Both the position numbers and the translations under genes were made by a program. The notes under the pieces are model-generated. The model did not search any database. It saw only the letters and a list, made by a program, of their open reading frames with translations, and had not been told where the DNA came from. 64,000 nucleotides of DNA from Phycisphaerales bacterium (GTDB lineage Bacteria > Planctomycetota > Phycisphaerae > Phycisphaerales > UBA1924): contig JADLCX010000060.1 in assembly GCA_020846975.1 (NCBI GenBank), positions 45,802 through 109,801 of the forward strand, written 5' to 3'. Shown here one piece after another: positions 7,841-15,812 of the stretch; positions within the stretch are counted from its first letter, which is position 1, and each line of letters starts with the position of its first letter.

Positions 7841-8393
7841 CGAGCACCGGCGTCGAAGCCCGATTCCGATGAAGCGTCCAATAACCTGCGTCGCGCGCTG
7901 ATCGAGCGTCCGCCGGCGATTCCTGCCGCGGAATCTTCTGCGCGGCGCTTCCGTTCGGTTTTGATACGCGCGGGGTGGCTACGTCAAGCCGCAAGGCTTG
8001 CGCAGAGCGCCGAGTTATCCGGTCCAAGCGAAAAAAGAGGGGAAATCTCGCTCGATTTCACTGGAACATCGGCCGACGGATTTCGTATAAGTGGGTGTCC
8101 GTGCTCAGTTTCTGGGCTAAGATCGTTTGTTCAACTTGGGCAATCTGGAAGGCCGTCGTCGAGGTTCTTTGTGCTCGGGGCGTGCCAACTCGCGGGCCGG
8201 ATTGCACACTACACGAGTCTTCCGCGCGGGTCTGTCCGCCATCCGATTGGCGTCTTTCGGTTCCAGGACTGCACCGAAGCCGATATAGACCCGACCTCCC
8301 TTTGATCTCTCTCTCCTCCAGCGGGGCGCTGTCTTGCGATGGCGCCCTGCTTTGTTTTTGGTTTGCGCGCAGGGCGGTGTGAGCCAATGAAAA
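7841..8393. other. Intergenic region, lower GC, with two mutually exclusive hairpins
   Basis: About 550 bases without a convincing gene on either strand; open frames here lack family motifs. Base composition is visibly less GC-rich than the flanks. Near the right end GGGCGC (8324-8329) can pair with GCGCCC (8342-8347) just before a T-rich stretch. Alternatively CGCCCTGC (8343-8350) pairs with GCAGGGCG (8369-8376). The two stems share bases and cannot coexist. This may be the end of a small RNA transcribed on the plus strand; no known RNA family was recognised. Confidence 0.35.
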
Positions 8394-8432
8394 CACGCCC
8401 GGGGGCGGAGCAACAAACGGCCCCCGGGCGTG
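8394..8432 (-). terminator. Intrinsic terminator for the minus-strand gene ending at 8461
   Basis: A perfect 13-bp inverted repeat (CACGCCCGGGGGC at 8394-8406, GCCCCCGGGCGTG at 8420-8432) with a 13-base loop. Read on the minus strand it is followed by TTTT. It begins 29 bases after the stop of the minus-strand gene. Confidence 0.75.
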
Positions 8433-8460
8433 GAACACATCGGTCTTGATTCAGGCCGGA

Positions 8461-8967
8461 TCAGGCGGCGCGCGGCCGGTCGGAGCCGTCGTCGTCGCTG
8501 GTTTCCGGCGCGATGGGAAAGCGGAACGCCGCGTCCACCTGCGACCGGAAGTCGTCGAGGCGGGACTGCATGCGCTCCAGCGTGCTCTCGATCTGGCGCA
8601 CCAGGTCGCGCGAGTTCACGATCCGGCCCGCGCACTCGGGGTCGTCGAGGTCCGGGTCGGGCACCAGCGCGCACGGGCTGTCGGTGCCGGTGAAGCGGCG
8701 CTCCACGGGCGCGCGATCGACCTTCGCCGCGACGAGTCTTTCCGGACGCTCCAGCCTGCGCCACGCGCCCGCCGGCCCGGCGACACCCGCCGGCGTGCCC
8801 GGGAACTTGTAGCTCGACGGGCGCGAGATCGCCGGCCGCGCCCCGCTGTCGGCGGTCGGGGTCGTCCGCACCAGTCGAAGATGCGGGTTCTCCGTCCTGA
8901 GCGCGGAGGTTGGGTTGGGCGGCGTGGGAGGTTTGCGGGGGGTGGTTGGGCCAGATGAGCGGCGCAT
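8461..8967 (-). CDS. Hypothetical protein with C-terminal coiled coil
   Basis: 168 residues from ATG 8967, chosen because AGGAGG lies 9 bases upstream on the minus strand. The N-terminal half is basic, Pro/Thr/Arg-rich and probably disordered. The C-terminal third (SRDLVRQIESTLERMQSRLDDF) has heptad spacing that suggests a short coiled coil. Four scattered segments such as YKFPGTPAGVAG and FTGTDSPCALVPDPDLDDPE give no family match by eye. A strong terminator follows the gene, so it is probably monocistronic. Function unknown. Confidence 0.6.
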   Translation of the reverse strand: MRRSSGPTTPRKPPTPPNPTSALRTENPHLRLVRTTPTADSGARPAISRPSSYKFPGTPAGVAGPAGAWRRLERPERLVAAKVDRAPVERRFTGTDSPCALVPDPDLDDPECAGRIVNSRDLVRQIESTLERMQSRLDDFRSQVDAAFRFPIAPETSDDDGSDRPRAA

Positions 8968-9205
8968 GAGTGCGGTCCTCCTGATCAACGCACTGGAGGA
9001 GATCCGTGCCGCCGCGCGGCGGTACGGCCGCATCACCATCGGCCCGCCGCGCCGGACGTTGCGGGCCTTGCCGGATGAACCTCGCGCCGATGCTCGTCGG
9101 AGGGTGCCAGAATCGGCGCGACTGGTTCAGTCGGAAACGTGGGTATCCGAGAACCGCGCGCGGTCCGCAAACGTGCCGGAGTTGCGGGGCCGGGGGGCGG
9201 TCCGA

Positions 9206-10003
9206 TCACGCGCCCGGTTTATTGCCATTGACCTTCGCACGCCCCAGCGGGAGGCGAAGGCGCGAGAACGCGCTGATCTTGGGCTCTTTGCCCGCCAAGG
9301 CCCGCGCGATATTGGCCCGATGCCGGTAGATGATGACCCCGGCGAGGATGGCCGTCAGTACGACGTAGTGCCAGTCGAGCACGCCGTCGCCGAGCCCCAT
9401 CTTCGTTCCCGGACGCACCTCGTCGCCCGGGAACATCCGCCAGCGGATCGCGAGTGCGGGCGCCACGAGCGTGAGCACCGGTGCCATGACCGCCGCGACC
9501 ACCGACGACACCCCGACCATCCGCGTCAGGCGCAGACAGACCAGCCAGATCGTTACCGCGCCGATCATCGCGATCGTCATGATCGGGTAGCAACCCGCCA
9601 GCGCACCGAATCCCGTGGCCACGCCCTTGCCGCCCCTGAATCCCAGCCACACCGGGAAGATGTGCCCGACAACCGCCGCGCCGCCCACGGCCAGCGGTCC
9701 CAGGTTCAGCATGGCCGAGTCGAGCGTCTTCAGCGTCGGCTCGGGCGTGCTGGTGAATCCGCGCGTCGCGAACGCCGTCGCCATCACCGCGGGAACCAAC
9801 CCTTTGAGCACGTCCAGCCCGAAGCAGGTCGCCCCGACCCGCCAGCCCATCACCCGCCACACGTTGGTCGCGCCGATGTTTCCCGAGCCGTGCTTGCGGA
9901 TATCCACCCCGCGGGCCCGCGCCAGGAGCGGCCCGACAGGGATCGAGCCCACGAAGTAGGCGATCGCGAGCAGGGCCAGCAGCCATCGGGCATCGGTCGG
10001 CAC
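9206..10003 (-). CDS. plsY: Glycerol-3-phosphate acyltransferase PlsY
   Basis: 265 residues, an integral membrane enzyme that uses acyl-phosphate to acylate glycerol-3-phosphate in phospholipid synthesis. The three PlsY motifs are present: GSIPVGPLLAR near the N-terminus, HGSGNIGATNVWRVMG (~38-53), and GHIFPVWLGFRGGKGVATG (~112-130). The C-terminal RHRANIARALAGKEPK is also typical. Hydrophobic segments fit the family topology. It is somewhat longer than the usual ~200-220 residues because of a ~30-residue loop (MFPGDEVRPGTKMGLGDG) before the last helix. The neighbour on the plus strand is divergent. Confidence 0.93.
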   Translation of the reverse strand: MPTDARWLLALLAIAYFVGSIPVGPLLARARGVDIRKHGSGNIGATNVWRVMGWRVGATCFGLDVLKGLVPAVMATAFATRGFTSTPEPTLKTLDSAMLNLGPLAVGGAAVVGHIFPVWLGFRGGKGVATGFGALAGCYPIMTIAMIGAVTIWLVCLRLTRMVGVSSVVAAVMAPVLTLVAPALAIRWRMFPGDEVRPGTKMGLGDGVLDWHYVVLTAILAGVIIYRHRANIARALAGKEPKISAFSRLRLPLGRAKVNGNKPGA

Positions 10004-10095
10004 GGCTCAAAGGATAGCGGCATCGACCGGCCGGCTCGGAATCCACGACTTCGCCCGGCGCGGCGGTAGTATTCCGCCCGTTCGGAGATCTCCCG

Positions 10096-10914
10096 ATGAA
10101 GTTTGCGTGTGCGGTAGTCTGCGTCGGCGTGCTGGCGGTCCCTTCGTGGGGCCAGTTGATCGGCAGGGTGCCTCCCGCGCCCCCGCCGACCCCTGAGTTC
10201 GTTCCGCCACCGCCTCCCGAGCCCGTCGCCCCGCCCAAGCCCGTCGAGCCGGAGAAGGCGCCGCCGTCGCTCGTTGTGCAGGACAACGGCAAGGTCCGTC
10301 GCTACGTGAACGGACCGGAACGGGCCGCCATCGAGTTGTTCCCGTTCGACGACGCGACCCGCACCAAGATCGCGGCTTCCGACGCCAAGCGCAACGCCGA
10401 GCTCGAGCGCCTGGCGCTCGACCGCCTCGATGCGGTTCTGGCCGCCCGTGTCCGGCTCAGGACCATCGATCAGGTCAGGACGATCAACGAGTTTGACGCG
10501 GCCAAGCAGGCCGCGACGCCGCTGCAGGTCGAAAAACTCTCGGACCGGCTCCTGCGTGACGGAGCCATCACGCCCTCGCAGCAGAGCAAGCTCGAACAGA
10601 TGGTCAAGGAGTACGAGGCCGCGATCGGTCAGGAGATCCGCTCGGACCCGAAGTTCGATGTCCAGAACATCTTCAACGCGGTCGCCGCAACGAGCTTCGA
10701 GAAAGCCACGCGGGACATGCTCGGCGCGTTCGAGCATCTGGCGTCTCGTGCGGCGGCCAAGCTCCCTGATTCGGCATCGGACCTGAACCTGACCTCCGAG
10801 CAATCGGCCGCGCTGGGCCGTGCCCCTTCGGTGGATGCGGTCGTGTCAACGCTGAGTGTTGACCAGCTTCGCACGCTGCTCGGCAAGAGCCTGCCCGATG
10901 CCCCGGCGAAGTGA
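10096..10914 (+). CDS. Secreted Pro-rich/helical protein, unknown
   Basis: 272 residues with a clean signal peptide (KFACAVVCVGVLAVPSWGQ). A Pro-rich linker follows (PPAPPPTPEFVPPPPPEPVAPP, ~27-55), which may span the periplasm or peptidoglycan. The rest is helical and charged (FDDATRTKIAASDAKRNAEL, LEQMVKEYEAAIGQEIRS, SVDQLRTLLGKSL). No enzymatic motif or repeat family recognised. It is convergent with the Rrf2 gene, whose stop lies 7 bases away. ATG 10096 is the only sensible start because it opens the signal peptide. Confidence 0.7.
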   Translation: MKFACAVVCVGVLAVPSWGQLIGRVPPAPPPTPEFVPPPPPEPVAPPKPVEPEKAPPSLVVQDNGKVRRYVNGPERAAIELFPFDDATRTKIAASDAKRNAELERLALDRLDAVLAARVRLRTIDQVRTINEFDAAKQAATPLQVEKLSDRLLRDGAITPSQQSKLEQMVKEYEAAIGQEIRSDPKFDVQNIFNAVAATSFEKATRDMLGAFEHLASRAAAKLPDSASDLNLTSEQSAALGRAPSVDAVVSTLSVDQLRTLLGKSLPDAPAK

Positions 10915-10920
10915 ACCCGA

Positions 10921-11391
10921 TCAGTGGGGCCGGGCCGAGACGGTCAGCCGGGCCTTCGTGCCGTCGCCGTTCACATCGCAGAGCGGGGTCGGTCCATCAT
11001 TCTTGCTCACGAGGTCCGCCAGCGTGACCCCGGAATAGACGTCGATGACGGCCTTGGCCGCCGCGTCGATCCGCTTGTGCAGCGGGCACAGACCCGCGCC
11101 GTGGGAGGGCAGCCCGAGCGGACAAGCGGTGATCCGCTTGATCTCGGCCACGGCCTGAACGATCTCGATCAGCGCGATCTTTCCGGGTTCCCGGCTCAAC
11201 TGATACCCGCCGCGCACGCCGCGCCGGCCGTGGATCAAACCCGCGGCCGAGAGTTGTTGCAGCACCTTCGCGAGATAGTGCGGCGGTACCTGGGTGCTCG
11301 CGGCCAGAGTCGTGGTGGGAACCAGCGTCTCGGGCGTCAGCGAAAGCCAGGCCATGGCACGTAAGGCGTATTCGGTCGTTTGTGACAGCAC
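10921..11391 (-). CDS. Rrf2 family transcriptional regulator
   Basis: 156 residues beginning MLSQTTEYALRAMAWLS, the standard Rrf2 opening, with the winged-helix VPPHYLAKVLQQLSAAGLI and RGVRGGYQLSREP. Rrf2 proteins often bind a [2Fe-2S] or [4Fe-4S] cluster through three cysteines. Here ITACPLG and AGLCPLHKR supply two, and a third Cys lies further on (TPLCDV), so spacing differs from IscR and NsrR. A C-terminal extension of ~25 residues follows. The gene lies 129 bases downstream of the metal-ATPase gene on the same strand. Iron, redox or metal sensing for that pump is inference. Confidence 0.88.
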   Translation of the reverse strand: MLSQTTEYALRAMAWLSLTPETLVPTTTLAASTQVPPHYLAKVLQQLSAAGLIHGRRGVRGGYQLSREPGKIALIEIVQAVAEIKRITACPLGLPSHGAGLCPLHKRIDAAAKAVIDVYSGVTLADLVSKNDGPTPLCDVNGDGTKARLTVSARPH

Positions 11392-11520
11392 CGATCGTGC
11401 TCCCGGGTGCGCGTGAACAAGAGATACAGGCGTTGGATCCGACCTATGCGAACGGAGCCCCGCTCGGTGGCACCGAAGCGGAGATATTCAACCGTAACTC
11501 CGGAAAGCGTCTTGGCTTGG

Positions 11521-13584
11521 TCAACTGTACCGCTGTTCCGCCGTCTCGGTTTCGGACGCCAGTGTCCTGATCGAGATTCCCCGAGTCCCCAGAAGCAGGA
11601 GCGAGTTGGCGACCACCAGCAGCGTTCCGCCCTCGTGTCCCAGCACACCCAACCAGAGGGGCAGGGGATGCCCCGTTCGGGAGCCGACCAGAGCCGCGAC
11701 GACCATGATGCCGATGGCCGTCAGGGACAGGGTCAGGTTGAACAGGATCGTCCGGCGCACCCGCCGGGCCAGCCGGACCGCCCACGGGATCACGCCCAGG
11801 TCATCCGAGAGCAGCACGATATCCGCGGATTCCAGCGCGGCGTCCGACCCGATCGAACCGATGGCAATCGCGACATCGGCGGCGGCCAGCGCGGGGGCAT
11901 CGTTCACGCCGTCGCCGATTACCCCGACCGCCGCGGCCTTTCCAGGGCGTGCGTGCGGGGCGATCTCGGCCTTCATGGCGTGCAGGAGCGCGAGTTTGTC
12001 CTGCGGCAGGAGTTCGGCATGGAACCGATCGAGGCCCAGCTCGGTGGCGACCGCCTCGGCGGTGGCGCGGTTGTCGCCGGTCAGCATGACGACCGGGCGC
12101 ACACCGAGGGCGTGAAGATCGCCGGCCAGCCGCTCGGCCCCCGGCCGCGCCGAATCCGCGAGGATGGCCACGCCGGCCTGCTGATCCCAGGCGATGACCG
12201 TGCCGATCCGGCCTCGACGCTGAACACCGGTCAGCACCTCACGCACCCGTGCGCGCAGGCAGACGGGAATCAGATCATCGGTGTAGACCAGGTTGCCGAC
12301 GCGGGCCTCCTTGCCCTCGATCCGCGCGCTCATGCCGCGGCCCACGGTGAACGCGTGATCGGTCGCGGGCACGGGGGCCAGCCCCCGCGCCGTCGCGGCC
12401 TCGACGATCGCGGTCGCGATCGGGTGCGTCGATTCGCGCTCGACCGCCGCCGCCGCGGCGAGCAGGCGGCCCTCGTCCGACCAGCCGATCGGGTGAACCT
12501 CGTGCACGACGGGCCGGCCGACGGTGAGCGTGCCGGTCTTGTCGAACGCGACCGCGCTCATCCGGGCCAGCCGCTCGATCGACTGCCCGCCCTTGAACAG
12601 CACCCCCGCGCGGGCGGCGCGGGTGATTCCCGCGAGCGTGGCCGTGGGCGTGGCCAGGATCACGGCGCACGGAGAGGCCACGATGAGCAGGGTCATCGCG
12701 AGGAAAGAGCCGTTGAGCAGGGTCTCGCCCAGCGCGAGCCACCACACCAGAAGCACCGTGATGCTGAGCGCGAAGACGGAGATCGCGTACGGCTGGCTGA
12801 CGCGATCGATGAGCCGCTGCACGGGCTCGCGCTGCTGCTGCGCGGTCATCACCAGGTCGAGGATGCGCTGCAGGCTCGATTCCCTCGCCGGCTTGGTCAC
12901 GCGCAGCCGCAGCGGGTTGCCCACGTTGATCGTGCCCGCGTACACGGCGTCGCCCGGCCCCACCGACCGCGGCACACTCTCGCCCGTCAGGCTCGCGGTG
13001 TTGATCGACGAGCGTCCGCCGTCGGGCGTCACCACGCCGTCGGCGGGCGCCGACTCGCCGGGCAGCACCTTGACAACGTCTCCCGGCCCGAGCGATTCCG
13101 GCGCGACCTCTTCCCACTGGTCGTCGGCTCCCTCGATGCGCCGCAGCGCGTGCGTCGGCATCAGTTTGTGCAGGGCCTCGACCGCCCGTGTTGTCCGCGC
13201 CGTCGCGAGTTCTTCCAGGGCGCCGGCGAGCACGAACAGGAACAGCAGCAGCGCGCCCTCCGCCGGCTTGCCCAGCGCCGCGGCCATTCCCGCTCCGACC
13301 ACCATCAGCACATCGATGTCGAACTTGAACTCCCGCAGAGCCGACAGCGCGGCCCGGCCCCCGTGGAACATGCCGATCGCCAGGCTCGCCCAGATCGCGA
13401 TCTCGCCCGGCCGCTCAAGACCGAGTTTCCCGAGCAGCCACCCCGACAGCAGCAGCGCACCGGCGATGACCGCCGCCGCCAGCTCGCCGCGGGGAGATGT
13501 GACCACCTCCCAGGCCCGCGGCCGCTGCGCGGGTGTCGCGACGACATGCCCAACCGAATCGGGATTGGCCGAGAGCGTGCTCAT
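11521..13584 (-). CDS. P1B-4-type heavy-metal P-type ATPase (Co/Zn/Fe exporter)
   Basis: 687 residues. P-type ATPase landmarks: TGES (~200), phosphorylation DKTGTLT (~348), the nucleotide-binding His-Pro (ESTHPI, ~387), and GDGVNDAPAL (~557). The metal-site motifs define the subgroup: SPC instead of CPC in the membrane (~304) and HEGGT in the last helices (~650), with no N-terminal Cys-rich metal-binding domain and only six predicted membrane segments. Family knowledge: P1B-4 pumps (CoaT, CtpD, PfeT) export Co2+, Fe2+ or Zn2+. The Rrf2 gene lies 129 bases downstream. Iron/Fe-S-linked export is a reasonable guess, not shown. Confidence 0.9.
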   Translation of the reverse strand: MSTLSANPDSVGHVVATPAQRPRAWEVVTSPRGELAAAVIAGALLLSGWLLGKLGLERPGEIAIWASLAIGMFHGGRAALSALREFKFDIDVLMVVGAGMAAALGKPAEGALLLFLFVLAGALEELATARTTRAVEALHKLMPTHALRRIEGADDQWEEVAPESLGPGDVVKVLPGESAPADGVVTPDGGRSSINTASLTGESVPRSVGPGDAVYAGTINVGNPLRLRVTKPARESSLQRILDLVMTAQQQREPVQRLIDRVSQPYAISVFALSITVLLVWWLALGETLLNGSFLAMTLLIVASPCAVILATPTATLAGITRAARAGVLFKGGQSIERLARMSAVAFDKTGTLTVGRPVVHEVHPIGWSDEGRLLAAAAAVERESTHPIATAIVEAATARGLAPVPATDHAFTVGRGMSARIEGKEARVGNLVYTDDLIPVCLRARVREVLTGVQRRGRIGTVIAWDQQAGVAILADSARPGAERLAGDLHALGVRPVVMLTGDNRATAEAVATELGLDRFHAELLPQDKLALLHAMKAEIAPHARPGKAAAVGVIGDGVNDAPALAAADVAIAIGSIGSDAALESADIVLLSDDLGVIPWAVRLARRVRRTILFNLTLSLTAIGIMVVAALVGSRTGHPLPLWLGVLGHEGGTLLVVANSLLLLGTRGISIRTLASETETAEQRYS

Positions 13585-13751
13585 GCCCCTAGACCCTACC
13601 CTCGATCGGTCGAAGGCATCGTGTGAGAATCGGTCTCATCTTGGGCGATCGGTCGGAGGGTTGGGGCGAGAAGGGGCGGGGCGGGGAGGTGTCCGGTCCG
13701 GGAATCGGACCATTTGAGGGCATTACCGCAAAACGTCGGCGATCGGGCAAC

Positions 13752-14444
13752 ATGGATTCAGCGCCAGTGGGCATGCAGGTCACGCATTCGAGCCGAGGGC
13801 CGGACGGTCCGTTGGCCTCTTCGGTCTCGAAGGGGGGCGATGCTTCTCACCCATCGATCCCCGCTCCCGGGCCTGACGGCGCAGGCCGTCTGTCGGCCGC
13901 GGATTTCGCCGCTCGATTCGGCGAGTCCTGGAAGGTGCTCTGGTGCGCCGCGGTCGCGATCGTTCGAGATCGGACCCAGGCGCAGGACCTGGTCCAGCAG
14001 GCGGCCGTAGTCGGACTCGAGAACCTCAACGATTTCCAGCCCGGAACGAGTTTTGTGTCATGGATGGTCCGCATCGTCAAGAACCTCGCCCTCAACGAAG
14101 CCCGGTCGAGGGCCCGTCGGCGGACCAGCGCTTCGGATCCCGCAACGCTGGACCAGTCCCGGTTCGCCAGGCCGGATCACCACGACCGCGTCACAGCGGC
14201 CGCGATCGATGGTACCGGGCAGGTCCGGCCGGGGCAGACGGAGTTTGACGACGCCGTGATGGACGCCCTCAAATCCCTTGACGAGACCGCCCGCGCGTGC
14301 CTGCTGATGCGCGTGGTGCTCGACCTGTCGTACCGCAGCATCGCCCTCGCGCTCGACATCCCCGAGGGCACGGCGGCCAGCCACGTCCACCGCGCCCGCG
14401 CCGCCATGCGCACCCGGCTCGCGCCGGAAGGGGGGGTTGAATGA
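13752..14444 (+). CDS. ECF-type RNA polymerase sigma factor
   Basis: About 230 residues from ATG 13752. The frame is open upstream, but those residues are low-complexity. Region 2 spans WKVLWCAAVAIVRDRTQAQDLVQQ and FVSWMVRIVKNLALNEARSR. Region 4 spans SLDETARACLLMRVVLDLSYRSIA with the helix-turn-helix IPEGTAASHVHRARAAM. Both are typical of planctomycete ECF sigmas. An unusually long 40-residue N-terminus and a ~45-residue linker between the regions are present. The stop overlaps the next gene by 4 bases (ATGA), the classic sigma/anti-sigma coupling. Confidence 0.9.
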   Translation: MDSAPVGMQVTHSSRGPDGPLASSVSKGGDASHPSIPAPGPDGAGRLSAADFAARFGESWKVLWCAAVAIVRDRTQAQDLVQQAAVVGLENLNDFQPGTSFVSWMVRIVKNLALNEARSRARRRTSASDPATLDQSRFARPDHHDRVTAAAIDGTGQVRPGQTEFDDAVMDALKSLDETARACLLMRVVLDLSYRSIALALDIPEGTAASHVHRARAAMRTRLAPEGGVE

Positions 14445-15217
14445 GCAATCCCAACACCGTTGGTGGGTACGGACCGGGCGAGATCGACGCGATCATCGAC
14501 GCCTACCTCGATCGCGAGATGGGCCCCGCCGATATCGAGCGGTTCGAGTCCCGCTTGCGCGGCGACCCGGTCCTCCGCGGGCGCGTTGAGCGTGCGCGCG
14601 AGATTGAATCCGCAACCCGCCGGCTCTTCGCGCTCCCGCTCGCCGCGCCTGGGATTCCCGCGGCCTCGCTCGGGCTCGCGGAGCGGGGTCGTCCCGCGCG
14701 TGCCCCGCGTCCGCGCTGGCTGCCCTGGGGCGCGGGGATCGCCGCGCTCCTGGCCCTTGCCGCCGGCATCCAGTACGGCCCGGCCGTGTGGCGCGGCGCC
14801 TTCGGACCTTCGGCGCCCGCGTTTGTCCGCGGCGATGCGCTGGCGTGCTTCAAACAGTTGGAGGACCTGGGCTTCCGGCCCGAGTGGGTCTGCAAGGACG
14901 ATGCCGAGCTCGCACGGTTCACGCGCGAACAGTTCGGTCATCCGTGGACGATCGCCCCGGCGGAAGGCCTGACGCTGATTGGCTGGACCTACTCGGGGAT
15001 GCTGTTCAACGACAACTACGCGCGTGTACTGCTCGCCGAATTCCAGGGGAAGCGCCTCGCCGTCGTCATCCACGAGTCGCGATTCGACCGGTCCGTCACG
15101 ACCCCCGCCGACCACTCCTTCTTCGCCCACCGCGCCTGCTTCGGCGGCCTGGTCGCCTACGAACTCTCGCCGCTGCCCGAGCCGGTCGTCCTCGGCCGCA
15201 TCGCGGTCGGGAAGTGA
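14441..15217 (+). CDS. Putative anti-sigma factor, membrane-anchored
   Basis: 258 residues, translationally coupled to the sigma gene. The N-terminus (IDAIIDAYLDREMGPADIERFESRL) has the helical form of anti-sigma domains but lacks the HxxxCxxC zinc motif. One membrane segment (WLPWGAGIAALLALAAGIQYG, ~90-110) follows. The outer ~145 residues are a globular domain with strands such as GMLFNDNYARVLLAEFQGKRLAVVIHES and two cysteines. This sensory domain is not recognised. Role by context: holds the sigma factor at the membrane until a signal is sensed by the outer domain; the signal is unknown. Confidence 0.75.
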   Translation: MSNPNTVGGYGPGEIDAIIDAYLDREMGPADIERFESRLRGDPVLRGRVERAREIESATRRLFALPLAAPGIPAASLGLAERGRPARAPRPRWLPWGAGIAALLALAAGIQYGPAVWRGAFGPSAPAFVRGDALACFKQLEDLGFRPEWVCKDDAELARFTREQFGHPWTIAPAEGLTLIGWTYSGMLFNDNYARVLLAEFQGKRLAVVIHESRFDRSVTTPADHSFFAHRACFGGLVAYELSPLPEPVVLGRIAVGK

Positions 15218-15239
15218 AGCCGCCGCCGCGCTCGAAAAA

Positions 15240-15264
15240 AGCACGGTCCCGATCGGACCGTGCT
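15240..15264 (-). terminator. Intrinsic terminator after the minus-strand lipoprotein gene
   Basis: AGCACGGTCC (15240-15249) pairs perfectly with GGACCGTGCT (15255-15264) around a 5-base loop. On the minus strand it is followed by a run of six T. It could also slow plus-strand transcripts of the anti-sigma gene. Confidence 0.8.
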
Positions 15265-15310
15265 CTTGCTTCGACAGGTTGCTTGAGTGGGGCGTGTCCG
15301 GCCCTTTCGG

Positions 15311-15580
15311 TCAGGGCTGTGGGACGGGCTCGCGCGTCAGGCGGCTCGGGCGATCGACATAGAACGCGCGCCCGAGGTCCTGCGTGAACATCCGCCAGTT
15401 CTCGTCCCACATCACGACGAGCGCGTTGTCCACATCCTGCGGCCGCTGATACAGCGTGTCGAGGTTGGGCGTCGGGTCGTCCTTGACCGCCTGGTAGCGG
15501 GAGGTCTCGCACGCACCCAAAGAAAGGGCCGTGGCGGCGAGCAGGCAGGAGGCGATCAGCGATGAGGATCGGGACTTCAT
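15311..15580 (-). CDS. Small lipoprotein
   Basis: 89 residues with a lipoprotein signal peptide (SSLIASCLLAATALSLGAC; lipobox LGAC, Cys ~24). The mature ~65 residues contain a patterned acidic stretch (NLDTLYQRPQDVDNALVVMWDENWRMFTQDLGRAFY) likely to form helices, then a polar tail. Followed by a strong terminator, so probably monocistronic. It looks like a small envelope lipoprotein conserved in related planctomycetes, but function is unknown. Confidence 0.75.
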   Translation of the reverse strand: MKSRSSSLIASCLLAATALSLGACETSRYQAVKDDPTPNLDTLYQRPQDVDNALVVMWDENWRMFTQDLGRAFYVDRPSRLTREPVPQP

Positions 15581-15812
15581 GGGCGGAACTCCAGGTCGGG
15601 AGGGAGGTTGTACCGTGTTCGGGATCGGCGGTCAAATTGCCGGGACTGCAAATCGCTCGGGGACGATCTGGGGAAACCCTTTTATCCGCGGTGTTGTGCG
15701 GAGCGTGTTTGGTCGATACACCTACCGTTGGTCAGGCGATCAATACCCTTCGCGACGCCCTCCGGCGGCGGGGTTGGGGGGGCGGGGGGGCGAGGCGAAC
15801 GCAGGGCTCTTC

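Noticed and set aside
11407..13626. A 739-codon open frame on the plus strand
   Set aside because: It is antisense to the P-type ATPase with all its motifs.
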